NCBI RefSeq assembly: GCF_900177515.1
Contig: NZ_FXAK01000005.1
Location: forward strand, 194,501 to 258,500
DNA: 64,000 nt
From: Azospirillum oryzae
GTDB taxonomy: Bacteria; Pseudomonadota; Alphaproteobacteria; Azospirillales; Azospirillaceae
Direction: 5' to 3'
Shown: positions 29,890 to 38,648 of the stretch, in pieces
Layout of the letters: each line of letters begins with the position of its first letter
Position numbering within the stretch: the stretch's first letter is position 1
Notes under the pieces: model-generated
Database searches by the model: none
What the model saw: only the letters and a program-made list of their open reading frames with translations
Told to the model about the DNA's origin: nothing
Translations under genes and position numbers: made by a program

Positions 29890-30903
29890 ATGGACAAGCG
29901 CGACATACTGGTGATCGGTGCATCGGCCGGCGGACTTGCGGCCCTGACCCGACTGTTCGGCGGCATGCCGGAGGATTGCATGCCGACCGTGTTCGTCGTC
30001 CTGCACATCTCGCCCAGCGCCAGGAGCATGCTGCCGCGCCTGCTCAACCGCGTCGAGTGGCTGACCGCTTTCCATCCAACCGACGGCGAACCGATCCGCC
30101 CCGGCCATATCCATCTGGCACCGCCCGACCATCACCTGCTCGTCCACCGCGACCGCGTGCTGGTGCGCCGGGGCCCGCGGGAGAACCGCACCCGTCCTGC
30201 CGTCGACCCGCTGTTCCGCTCCGCCGGGATCGCCTTCGGCAGCCGGGTCGTCGGTGTGGTGCTGACGGGGATGCTCGACGACGGAACGTCCGGGCTGCGC
30301 GCCATCCATCGTTGCGGCGGCGTCTGCATCGTCCAGGACCCGGAGGAGGCGGAGTGGCCGGGCATGCCGGAAAGCGCCATCGCCCGTGCGCCGATCGACC
30401 ATGTGCTGCCTGTCGATGCCATGCCGGCGCTGCTGTGCCGGCTGGCGGCGGAGCCGGCGCCACCCGGCCCGCCGGTGCCCTTCGACATCGCCGAAGAGGC
30501 TCACATCGCGGAACAGGAGTTCACGACCGTGTCCGACGATACCCAGGCGATCGGCAGCCCGACCACCCTGTCCTGCCCGGAATGCGGCGGCGGACTGTCG
30601 GAAATCCGGGACGGCCCTGCCCTGCGATTCCGCTGTCAGGTCGGCCATGCCTTCAGCCCCGACAGCATGGAGGAGGCGCAGGCCGAATCGATGGAAAAGG
30701 CCCTTTGGGTCGCGCTGCGCACCCATGAGGACCGGGTGGAGCTGTTCAACCGCATGACCCGCCACGCCCGTGAGCGCAATCAACTTAACCTGGCCGCGCA
30801 ATGGGAATCGCAGATGCAGGAGGCGCGAAGGAACGCCGATCTGCTGCGTCAGGTCCTGTCCAAGCCGGAGGTCAAGAGGGCCAACGAGCAGAAGAAGGGT
30901 TGA
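29890..30903 (+). CDS. CheB-type methylesterase without receiver domain, with C-terminal zinc-ribbon
   Basis: 337 residues. Residues ~1-190 match the CheB methylesterase fold with the catalytic triad: Ser12 in IGASAGG, His39 in VVLHISP and Asp131 in LTGMLDDG. The usual N-terminal receiver domain is absent, so activity cannot be controlled by phosphorylation in the usual way. A C-terminal part (~230-270) has CPECGG followed by CQVGHAF, a Cys/His zinc-ribbon-like motif, and then a helical tail (MEKALWVALRTHEDRVELFN). It is divergent from the CheR-PAS gene (156 bases), so the pair can set a methylation balance on a shared target. Known homologues are found in CheB/CheR chimeras and orphan signalling modules. 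Confidence 0.9.
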   Translation: MDKRDILVIGASAGGLAALTRLFGGMPEDCMPTVFVVLHISPSARSMLPRLLNRVEWLTAFHPTDGEPIRPGHIHLAPPDHHLLVHRDRVLVRRGPRENRTRPAVDPLFRSAGIAFGSRVVGVVLTGMLDDGTSGLRAIHRCGGVCIVQDPEEAEWPGMPESAIARAPIDHVLPVDAMPALLCRLAAEPAPPGPPVPFDIAEEAHIAEQEFTTVSDDTQAIGSPTTLSCPECGGGLSEIRDGPALRFRCQVGHAFSPDSMEEAQAESMEKALWVALRTHEDRVELFNRMTRHARERNQLNLAAQWESQMQEARRNADLLRQVLSKPEVKRANEQKKG

Positions 30904-31013
30904 CCGGGATTCGGGTAGGACCGGAACCAGATCGCGTCCGCGGGGTTGGACTGAAGACCAGCGCAGATGGTTTCCCCAAAGACATGCCCCAATCGCAGCG
31001 AGAGACGCATCCC

Positions 31014-33302
31014 ATGAGCATCGACGGACTGTCGGACGACGACGACACCCCGCACTACGACGGCCCGGCCGGCGGCTGGGGGTCGGTCAGATCGATGGCC
31101 CGCATCATGGGCGAGGAACGGCCATCCGCCGCCGTGCTCGACACGCTGCGCCGGCAGAACAAGCCCGGCGGCTTCATGTGCGTGTCCTGCGCCTGGGCCA
31201 AGCCGGCCAAGCCCCACACCTTCGAGTTCTGCGAGAACGGCGCCAAGGCGACGATCTGGGAGCTGACCAGCCGGCGCTGCACCCCCGATTTCTTCGCCGA
31301 ACACACGGTCACGGAGTTGAGGGGCTGGAAGGACTACGATTTGGAACAGCAGGGGCGGCTGACCCACCCCATGCGTTACGACCGGGCGAGCGACCGCTAT
31401 TTGCCCTGCGCGTGGGAGGAGGCCTTCGCCGCCATCGGGACGGAGTTGCGCGCCATCGCCCCGGAACAGGCGGTGTTCTATTCGTCGGGCCGCGCCAGCC
31501 TGGAAACCTCCTATCTCTACGCGCTGTTCGCGCGGCTCTATGGGCACAACAATTTGCCCGACAGCTCCAACATGTGCCACGAGACCACCTCGGTCGGGCT
31601 GAAGAAGGTCATCGGCTCGCCGGTCGGCACCTGTGTTCTTGACGATTTCGACAGTTGCAACGCCATCTTCTTCTTCGGCCAGAACACCGGGTCGAACAGC
31701 CCCCGCCTGCTCCACCCGCTGCAGGAGGCGGTGAAGCGCGGGGCGAAGATCGTCACCTTCAACCCCGTGCGGGAAAAGGGGCTGGAGAGCTTCCGCAACC
31801 CGCAAAGCCCGCTGGAGATGCTGACCGGCAAGGATACGCAGATCTCCACCCTGTATTTCCAGCTGAAGGCCGGCGGCGACATCGCCGCGATCACCGGCCT
31901 GATCAAGCATGTGCTGGCGGCGGAGGAGGAACGGCAGCGGGAGGGCAGGCATGTCCTCGACCAGGACTTCATCGCCCAGCACACCGCCGGCTTCGAAGAG
32001 ATGAAGGCGCGGGTGGACGCCATCGGCTGGGAAGAGATCGAGGAGGAATCCGGCCTGACCCGCGCGGAGCTGAAGCAGGCCGCCGACATCTATGTCGAGG
32101 CCGACCGCTCCATCGCCATGTATGGCATGGGCCTGACCCAGCAGGTGCACGGGTCGGAGACTCTCGGGGCGCTGGTCAATTTGTGGCTGCTGAAGGGCAA
32201 CATCGGCCGCGACGGCGCCGGCATCTCGCCGGTGCGTGGCCACTCCAACGTCCAGGGCCAGCGCACCGTCGGCATCTCCGAAAAGCCGGAGCTGGTGCCG
32301 CTCGACCGGCTGGCCGAACAGTTCGGCTTCGAGCCGCCGCGCAAGGAGGGGCTGACCACCGTCACGGCCTGCGAGAAGATCCTGTCGGGCGAGGTGAAGG
32401 CCTTCATCGGGCTGGGCGGCAACTTCGTCCGCGCGATCCCCGAGCGCGAGCGGATGGAGGCGGCCTGGACGCGCATGCGCCTGACCGTGCAGATCGCCAC
32501 CAAGCTGAACCGCAGCCACCTGATCAACGGCGAGGTCGCCTATCTGCTGCCCTGCCTCGGCCGGTCGGAAGAGGACATGCAGGAGAGCGGCGCGCAGGCG
32601 GTGACGATGGAGGACAGCCTGAGCTGCATCCACGGCTCGCTCGGCAACAACACGCCGGCCAGTCCGCATCTGAAATCGGAGGTCGCCATCGTCGCCGGCA
32701 TGGCCAAGGCGACCCTGCCGCCGAATCCGAAGGTGACGTGGGACGCGTGGGTGGCCGATTACGGCCGCATCCGCGCCCTGATCGAGGAGACCTATCCCGA
32801 CCAGTTCCACCGCTTCAACGAGCGGGTCTTCACCCCCGGCGGCTTCTACCGCGGCAACCCGGCGCGCGAGCGGATCTGGAAGACCGAGTCCGGCAAGGCC
32901 CACTTCACCCCGCCGGCCCACCTGCGCGCCATCGGCTTCGAGGATGCGCCGGGCCGCTGGCGGCTGATGACGATGCGGTCCAACGACCAGTTCAACACGA
33001 CGATCTACGGCTATTCCGACCGGATGCGCGGCATCGAGGGCACCCGCGACGTGCTGCTGATGAACCCGCTGGACATCGCCGCGGCCGGCTTGCAGGAGGG
33101 CCAGGTGGTGGGGCTGGCGAGCGACGCCGGCGACGATGTCGACCGCCGGGTGGGCGGGCTGACGGTGACGCCCTTCCACCTGCCGCGCGGCTGCGTCGGG
33201 GCCTACTACCCGGAGATGAACCCGCTGATTCCGCTGTGGTATCACGACGAGGCGTCGAAGACGCCTGCGGCGAAGGGGGTGCCGGTGAGGATTGTGGCGT
33301 AG
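31014..33302 (+). CDS. YdeP-family molybdopterin oxidoreductase (FdhF/YdeP)
   Basis: 762 residues, about the length of E. coli YdeP. The N-terminus has the family hallmark of a short, atypical cysteine motif (CVSCAW near residues 55-60, with a further Cys about 17 residues on) in place of the standard iron-sulphur CxxCxxxC of formate dehydrogenases. The rest follows the bis-MGD-binding fold: SGRASLETSYLYALF, DSSNMCHE, FFFGQNTGSN, MYGMGLTQQVHG, GNIGRDGAGISPVRGHSNVQ, and a C-terminal MGD-binding domain ending GCVGAYYPEMNPLIPL. Substrate unknown; YdeP in E. coli has been linked to acid resistance. Start chosen at the ATG at 31014, which gives the family length; 30984 is an alternative. Confidence 0.9.
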   Translation: MSIDGLSDDDDTPHYDGPAGGWGSVRSMARIMGEERPSAAVLDTLRRQNKPGGFMCVSCAWAKPAKPHTFEFCENGAKATIWELTSRRCTPDFFAEHTVTELRGWKDYDLEQQGRLTHPMRYDRASDRYLPCAWEEAFAAIGTELRAIAPEQAVFYSSGRASLETSYLYALFARLYGHNNLPDSSNMCHETTSVGLKKVIGSPVGTCVLDDFDSCNAIFFFGQNTGSNSPRLLHPLQEAVKRGAKIVTFNPVREKGLESFRNPQSPLEMLTGKDTQISTLYFQLKAGGDIAAITGLIKHVLAAEEERQREGRHVLDQDFIAQHTAGFEEMKARVDAIGWEEIEEESGLTRAELKQAADIYVEADRSIAMYGMGLTQQVHGSETLGALVNLWLLKGNIGRDGAGISPVRGHSNVQGQRTVGISEKPELVPLDRLAEQFGFEPPRKEGLTTVTACEKILSGEVKAFIGLGGNFVRAIPERERMEAAWTRMRLTVQIATKLNRSHLINGEVAYLLPCLGRSEEDMQESGAQAVTMEDSLSCIHGSLGNNTPASPHLKSEVAIVAGMAKATLPPNPKVTWDAWVADYGRIRALIEETYPDQFHRFNERVFTPGGFYRGNPARERIWKTESGKAHFTPPAHLRAIGFEDAPGRWRLMTMRSNDQFNTTIYGYSDRMRGIEGTRDVLLMNPLDIAAAGLQEGQVVGLASDAGDDVDRRVGGLTVTPFHLPRGCVGAYYPEMNPLIPLWYHDEASKTPAAKGVPVRIVA

Positions 33303-33303
33303 A

Positions 33304-33447
33304 TCCCCTCTCCCCCCCCGGGGAGAGGGTTAGGGTGAGGGGGACGCGAAGCGAGGATTCTCAAGGATCCCATACTTCGCGCTCCCCACCAAATCCACCC
33401 TATGCATCCCCCTCACCCCGACCCTCTCCCCGGGGGGGAGAGGGGGA
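33304..33447. repeat. Long inverted repeat, REP-like element between convergent genes
   Basis: Two ~40-base arms (33304-33344 and 33407-33447) are almost perfect reverse complements, and each arm is itself palindromic around CCTCTCCCC-GGGGAGAGG. The 62-base spacer contains a further GCGAAG/CTTCGC pairing. It lies exactly between the convergent YdeP-like and polA genes, so the RNA hairpin probably ends both transcripts. It shares its core with the element at 22583-22666. Confidence 0.7.
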
Positions 33448-33459
33448 TTTCCTCACCCC

Positions 33460-36363
33460 TCAGTGCGCCTCTTCCCAATTGTCCCCAATCCCGGCTTCCG
33501 CCACCAGCGGAACGCCGAGATGGGCGGCCCCCTCCATCACTTCCCGCACGATCCGCGCCGCGTCCTCGGCCTCCGCTTCCGGCACCTCGAACAGCAGTTC
33601 GTCGTGCACTTGCAGCAGCATCCGCGCGTTGCTGCCCGCGGCGGCCAGCGCGCCCGGCATGCGGTTCATCGCGCGCTTCATGATGTCGGCGGCGGTGCCT
33701 TGAATCGGGGCGTTGATCGCCTGACGTTCGGCGAAGGCGCGGCGGGCGGCGTTCTTTTCCTGGATGCCGGGCATGTAGCAGCGGCGGCCGAACAGGGTCA
33801 CCACATAGCCGTGCTGGCGGGCGAAGGTCTTGGTCGCCTCCATCCACACCTTCAACTCGTGGAAGCGCTCCAGATAGGTCTTGATGAAGGTGTTGGCCTC
33901 GCCGGGAGCGATGCCGAGCTGGCGGCCCAGGCCGAAGCCGGAGATGCCGTAGATGATGCCGAAGTTGATCGCCTTGGCCTTGCGGCGGATGTCGGGCGTC
34001 ATCTGCTCCAGCGGGATGCCGAAGACCTGGGCGGCGGTGGCGGCGTGAATGTCCAGCCCGTCGCGGAAGGCGTCCTTCAGCGCCTGGATGTTCGCCATCT
34101 CCGCCACCAGACGCAGCTCGATCTGCGAATAATCGACGCTCAGCAGCTTATGGCCGGGTGAGGCGACGAAGGCGCGACGGATCTTCTTGCCCTCCTCCGT
34201 CCGCACCGGGATGTTCTGCAGGTTGGGGTCGGTGGAGGACAGGCGGCCGGTGTTGGTCGCCGCCAGCGCGAAGGCGGTGTGGACGCGGCCGGTGACGGGA
34301 GAGATCTTCTCCTGCAACGCGTCGGTGTAGGTGCTTTTCAGCTTGGCGAGCTGGCGCCAGTCGAGCACGCGCTGGGCGATGGTGTGGCCCTGCTCCGCCA
34401 GCTCCTCCAGCACGCTGCTGTCGGTGGAATAGGCGCCGGTCTTGCCCTTCTTGCCGGTGCCGAGCTTCAGCGTGTCGAACAGGATTTCGCCCAGTTGCTT
34501 GGGCGAGCCGATGTTGAAGGTCTGGCCGGCGAGCAGGTGGACATCCTTCTCGATCTCGGCGAGGCGGACGGACAGGCTCTGCGACAGGTCGGACAGCGCC
34601 TTCTTGTCGATGTGCACGCCCGCCCGCTCCATGTCCGCCACCACCGGGACCAGCGGGCGGTCCAGCGTCTCGTACACGGTGACCATGCGGTCGTCGACCA
34701 ACCGCGGCTTCAGCAGAGTCCACAGGCGCAGCGTGATGTCGGCATCCTCGGCGGCATAGGCCAGCGCCTTGTCCAGCGGCACGCGGTCGAAGGTGATCTG
34801 GTTCTTGCCGGTGCCGCAGACCTCCTTGAAGGGAATCGGCGTGTAGGCGAGGTGCAGTTCCGCCAGTTCGTCCATGCCGTGGCCGTGGGACCCGCCCTCC
34901 AGCACATAGGAGATCAGCATGCTGTCGTCGATCGGCGAGACCTTGATGCCGTTGCGGGCGAACAGCTGGTGGTCGAACTTGAAGTTGTGGCCGACTTTCA
35001 GGACCGACGGATCCTCCAGCACGTCCTTCAGGATCGCCATCGCCTCGGCCGTGGGGATCTGCTTGGGCGGCGGCGGGGCGTCGAAGTCCAGCTGCCCGGC
35101 GGCGGCGGTCGAGGCGCCATGGGCGAGCGGGATGTAGCAGGCGATGCCCGGCTCGGTGGACAGCGAGACGCCGACCAGCATGGCGGTGGCCGGGGTCAGG
35201 CTGTCGGTCTCGGTGTCGACCGCCAGCACGCCGGTCTCGCGCGCCTGCTCGACCCAGCGGCGCAGCGTGTCGGCGTCCTGCACCAGCTCGTATCGCACCT
35301 CCGGCACATTCAGCACCGTCTTGCGGGCCGGGCGGTCATCCGTGGCCGGGCTTTCGGCGGGCGCCGGAGAGGTCGTGGCGGGGGTGGCTGCCGAATGGGA
35401 GGACGCGGGCGCGCCGCCGGCCCCGTCGGCGATGCGGCCGTCCTTCTGCATCTCCATCTCGACGCGGGAGACGATGCTGCGGAAGCCCTGGGCGCGCAGG
35501 AAGTCGATCAGCTTCTGGTGGTCGGGCTCGCGCACCCGCAACTCGTCCAGCGGCTTGGGCGGCGGCACATTCTCGTCCAGCAGGACCAGACGGCGGGAGA
35601 TGCGGGCCTGCTCGGCGAACTCGATCAGCTTCTGGCGGCGGGCCGGCTGCTTGATCTTCTCGGCATTGGCCAGCAGGGCTTCCAGGTCGCCATATTCGGT
35701 GATCAGCTGGGCGGCGGTCTTCACGCCGATGCCGGGCACGCCGGGGACATTGTCGACGCTGTCGCCGGCCAGCGCCTGGACGTCCACCACCTTCTCCGGC
35801 GGGACGCCGAACTTCTCGAACACCTCGTCGGGCCCGATGGCCTTGTTCTTCATCGGGTCGAACATGCCGACGCCGGGGCGGACCAGCTGCATCAGGTCCT
35901 TGTCCGACGACACGATGGTCACCGGACGCCCGGCCTCCTGCGCCAGACGGGCGTAGGTGGCGATCAGGTCGTCGGCCTCGAAGCCCTCCAGCTCCAGGCA
36001 GGGCAGGCAGAAGGCCTCCGTCGCCTCGCGGATCAGGGCGAACTGGGGCTTCAACTCCTCCGGCGGTTCCGGACGGTGCGCCTTGTAGTCGGGGTAGAAC
36101 TCGTTGCGGAAATTCAGGCGCTTGCTGTCGAAGACCACCGCCACCGCTTCCGCCTTGGCGTCGGCCAGCAGCTTCAGCAGCATGTTGGAGAAGCCCAGCA
36201 CCGCGTTGACCGGCGTGCCGTCCGGCCGCGTCAGCATCGGCAGCGCGTGGAAGGCGCGGAAGATGAAGCCCGACCCGTCGACCAGATACAGGCCGCTGCC
36301 GTCGCCGCCGGTGGTGGCCTTGGCTTCGGTCGCGGTGTTCTCGGAGGCGGTGGCGTCAGTCAT
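33460..36363 (-). CDS. polA: DNA polymerase I
   Basis: 967 residues, three domains. A 5' nuclease (~25-310: LYLVDGSGFIFRAFHALP, then EGFEADDLIATYA and GVPGIGVKTAAQLI); a 3'-5' proofreading exonuclease (~370-580; the DxE motif is intact in AVDTETDSL); and the polymerase domain with motif A (SVDYSQIELR, ~738), motif B (RRKAKAINFGIIYG) and motif C (VHDELLFEV, ~916). It fills gaps, removes RNA primers and takes part in excision repair. Start chosen at the ATG at 36363 (MTDATASEN), because the open frame upstream lacks family similarity. An Ala/Pro-rich linker (~315-345) separates the nuclease from the rest. It is on the same strand as the OmpR-type regulator, 85 bases downstream of it. Confidence 0.97.
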   Translation of the reverse strand: MTDATASENTATEAKATTGGDGSGLYLVDGSGFIFRAFHALPMLTRPDGTPVNAVLGFSNMLLKLLADAKAEAVAVVFDSKRLNFRNEFYPDYKAHRPEPPEELKPQFALIREATEAFCLPCLELEGFEADDLIATYARLAQEAGRPVTIVSSDKDLMQLVRPGVGMFDPMKNKAIGPDEVFEKFGVPPEKVVDVQALAGDSVDNVPGVPGIGVKTAAQLITEYGDLEALLANAEKIKQPARRQKLIEFAEQARISRRLVLLDENVPPPKPLDELRVREPDHQKLIDFLRAQGFRSIVSRVEMEMQKDGRIADGAGGAPASSHSAATPATTSPAPAESPATDDRPARKTVLNVPEVRYELVQDADTLRRWVEQARETGVLAVDTETDSLTPATAMLVGVSLSTEPGIACYIPLAHGASTAAAGQLDFDAPPPPKQIPTAEAMAILKDVLEDPSVLKVGHNFKFDHQLFARNGIKVSPIDDSMLISYVLEGGSHGHGMDELAELHLAYTPIPFKEVCGTGKNQITFDRVPLDKALAYAAEDADITLRLWTLLKPRLVDDRMVTVYETLDRPLVPVVADMERAGVHIDKKALSDLSQSLSVRLAEIEKDVHLLAGQTFNIGSPKQLGEILFDTLKLGTGKKGKTGAYSTDSSVLEELAEQGHTIAQRVLDWRQLAKLKSTYTDALQEKISPVTGRVHTAFALAATNTGRLSSTDPNLQNIPVRTEEGKKIRRAFVASPGHKLLSVDYSQIELRLVAEMANIQALKDAFRDGLDIHAATAAQVFGIPLEQMTPDIRRKAKAINFGIIYGISGFGLGRQLGIAPGEANTFIKTYLERFHELKVWMEATKTFARQHGYVVTLFGRRCYMPGIQEKNAARRAFAERQAINAPIQGTAADIMKRAMNRMPGALAAAGSNARMLLQVHDELLFEVPEAEAEDAARIVREVMEGAAHLGVPLVAEAGIGDNWEEAH

Positions 36364-36448
36364 GGTGGTCTCTCGTCCCTTCCTTGCGGGCGCTACCATC
36401 GCCGAAGGAGGGCCGGGAGTCGAGTGCCGAGACCGGGGTAGAACGCCC

Positions 36449-37216
36449 TCAGCCGGCGCTGTCCTCCACCGCGCTGCTCACCACCGGGCCGATGAAGGCA
36501 TAGCCGACGCCGTGCACGGCCTGGACCGGCAGGGCACAGCCGCTGCGCTCCTCCACCTTGATGCGCAGGCGGCGGACCAGCGAGTCGATGGAGCGGCTGT
36601 AGGGGTCCCAGTCGCGGCCCGTCAGCGCCAGGGAGATGTCCTGGCGGCTCACCGCCTCGCCGGGCGCGGTCACCAGCAGGGAAAGGAACTTGTACTCCGT
36701 CGCGGTCAGCGGCACGGCGGCGCCGGTCGGCGGCTGGATGCGCCATTCGATGTCGTCGAACAGCCACGCCTTGCGCAGGTCCGCGCCCGGTGCGCCGGCG
36801 GGGGCGGCGGGAGAGGGCTGGACCTGTTCCGCGGCGGGCGGCGACTCGGCACCCTTCTGCATCCGGCGCATCAGCGCCTTGATCTGCGCCTCCACCTCGC
36901 GGAAATCGACCGGCTTGACCAGATAGACGTCGGCGCCAAGCTCCAGCCCGATGACGCGGTCGATCAGGCTGGACCGCGCCGTCAGCATGATGATGGCGGC
37001 GGGCGAGCCGGCGCGGACCCGGCGGGCGACCGAAAAACCGTCCTCGTCCGGCAGGTTGATGTCGAGCACGATCACATCGGCCGGGCCCGCCTCCAGCAGC
37101 CGGTCCAGTTCCGCACCGCGCGACGCCCCCCGCACCTCGAAGCCGCAACGGTCGAGATATTCGACAAGATCGTCACGAAGGTCGGCTTCGTCCTCGACCA
37201 CAATGATCCGGGCCAC
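36449..37216 (-). CDS. OmpR-family response regulator
   Basis: 255 residues. Receiver domain (~1-115) with acidic residues in VVEDEADLRDD, phospho-Asp in VIVLDINLPDEDG, Thr in MLTARS and Lys in YLVKPVD; an Ala/Pro-rich linker; and a winged-helix DNA-binding domain (~150-240; LTATEYKFLSLLVTAPGEAV, then SIDSLVRRLRIKVEE and VHGVGYAFIG). No histidine kinase is adjacent. The upstream neighbour on the same strand is a periplasmic binding protein (117 bases away), and polA lies downstream. The partner kinase must lie elsewhere. Confidence 0.92.
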   Translation of the reverse strand: MARIIVVEDEADLRDDLVEYLDRCGFEVRGASRGAELDRLLEAGPADVIVLDINLPDEDGFSVARRVRAGSPAAIIMLTARSSLIDRVIGLELGADVYLVKPVDFREVEAQIKALMRRMQKGAESPPAAEQVQPSPAAPAGAPGADLRKAWLFDDIEWRIQPPTGAAVPLTATEYKFLSLLVTAPGEAVSRQDISLALTGRDWDPYSRSIDSLVRRLRIKVEERSGCALPVQAVHGVGYAFIGPVVSSAVEDSAG

Positions 37217-37333
37217 GACGCCTCACGCCCCCATTCACATTCGTATGAGGTTATCTTAAACGCCTGGGCGGGTTACGCAAACCCTATCAGACGAATGGAA
37301 TAAACGAGGCCGCGCAATATCGGTTCCAACGCC

Positions 37334-38179
37334 TTACCTATTGGGTAGGTAGCGGTCGCCGACCGTGGCGGCATAGCGCGCAACCCACTCCCGGTCGATG
37401 GCGTCGACGCGGCCCTTCGCCTTCAGCTCGGCAAAGCAGCGGTCGAAGTCGGCGCGCAGCGACTCGTCGCGGAAGACCATGCTGTAGGACGTCGGCGGGA
37501 AGATGGCGGTGAACTGCACCGGCTGGGCCGGATCGAACGGCAGTCCGCCGGCCGATTTCGCCTTTTCCTGAAGCTGGCGGTTGTACTCGGCGAAGATCAG
37601 GCCGTCGGCCAGCACCGCGTCCACCCGACCGGCGAACAGCAGGTTGGAATGCACCATCTGGTCGGCGCGCTCGCGGAAATCGCCGAAGCTGGGAATTGCG
37701 GCGCGCAGGCCCGGCAGCACGTCCGGCGCGCCGGAAAAGGTGATGACCCGCTTGCCCGCCAGATCGGCCAGCGACCGCACGCTCAGGCCGCTGCTTTTCA
37801 GCACCGAGGCGCCGTTCTGGTAAAAGATGTAGGGGACGGAACGGGACCCCGGCATCTCCATTCCCGACGGCACGGTGGTGACGGCATCCACCTGCCCGCC
37901 CGCCTGAACGCCGTCGCGGTAATCGTTCCAATGGCGGCCGAACGGGACAACCTTGAAGTGCGCCTCGTGCCCGCAGGCGGCCAGGGTTTCCTTGATGATG
38001 GACGCCTCGCGCCCGGTGCCGTCGGCGGTCATCATCGGCGGCAATTCCGGCGCCAGGATCGTCACCGGGCGGGCCGCCGCCGGCAGCGCCGCGGAGACGA
38101 TGCCGATGAATAGGGCAAGGCGGGCCGCAACGTTCCCCGCAGCGGCGAATGCACGAACACCGAACGCCATCCTTCGCAC
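37334..38179 (-). CDS. Periplasmic solute-binding protein (family 3, amino-acid type)
   Basis: 281 residues with a signal peptide (MRRMAFGVRAFAAAGNVAAR, hydrophobic core ending ALPAAARP) and a bilobed family-3 binding-protein fold: VTILAPELPPMM at the start of lobe 1, LADLAGKRVITFSGA at the hinge, DAVLADGLIFAEYN, and a C-terminal FRDESLRADFDRCFAELKAKG, which is typical. No permease or ATPase gene lies next to it, so it may be an orphan binding protein or a sensor subunit. Start is GTG 38179 (AAGGA upstream) or ATG 38170. It is divergent from the Sia operon, with nearly 470 bases between. Confidence 0.85.
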   Translation of the reverse strand: MRRMAFGVRAFAAAGNVAARLALFIGIVSAALPAAARPVTILAPELPPMMTADGTGREASIIKETLAACGHEAHFKVVPFGRHWNDYRDGVQAGGQVDAVTTVPSGMEMPGSRSVPYIFYQNGASVLKSSGLSVRSLADLAGKRVITFSGAPDVLPGLRAAIPSFGDFRERADQMVHSNLLFAGRVDAVLADGLIFAEYNRQLQEKAKSAGGLPFDPAQPVQFTAIFPPTSYSMVFRDESLRADFDRCFAELKAKGRVDAIDREWVARYAATVGDRYLPNR

Positions 38180-38648
38180 TCCGTCCTTGCCAAGCTCGGA
38201 TCAAGTCCGCCGCAACCGCCGCGACCAGCCCGGAGGCTGGCAGTCCCGGAAAGTAGCATGGGCGACGGCGCGTCCGTCCACGGAAAATCCCACGTCCGGC
38301 AAAGGCTTCAGCGACTTGAACGGTGCGTATGTCACAGTTCGTCGCAATTGGTTGGGATTGGTCGCCGGCCGTTGCCGGTCGCTCCCATTTTGTCGGCCGC
38401 TCCGACAATGAACACCCCTTCTGCCAAATGTTATTTCAGGACTGAGTAAATCGATCGTGCTATGGATAGGCTCATCGGCCACTCGCATGATGTCCGCCGG
38501 CTGGCTCGATGACTGTCGGCACGTTGCACGCGAGGGTGGATTTACTGATGGAAATGGGACTACCGCACCCCCGAACCTCCGGGCCGGGGGTGACATGAAA
38601 CCCGCCATGAACGCAAAGGCCCCGATCGGCCGGGTCAGGAGGATGTGG
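38180..38648. other. Divergent intergenic region upstream of the Sia operon
   Basis: About 470 bases. An open frame in phase with siaA extends through part of it (from 38457), but the ideal AGGAGG at 38637-38642 places the siaA start at 38649. A 7-bp inverted repeat TTGTCGG-CCGCT-CCGACAA lies at 38390-38408 and could be an operator or a small hairpin. I see no further gene or RNA element. Confidence 0.4.
38637..38642 (+). promoter_or_regulatory. Strong ribosome binding site deciding the siaA start
   Basis: A full AGGAGG consensus lies 6 bases before the ATG at 38649. It favours this start over the in-frame GTG at 38457 and the ATGs at 38595 and 38643. Confidence 0.75.

Noticed and set aside
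38457-38648. Longer N-terminus for the SiaA-like phosphatase
   Set aside because: The consensus AGGAGG six bases before ATG 38649, and lack of family-like sequence upstream, favour the shorter form.
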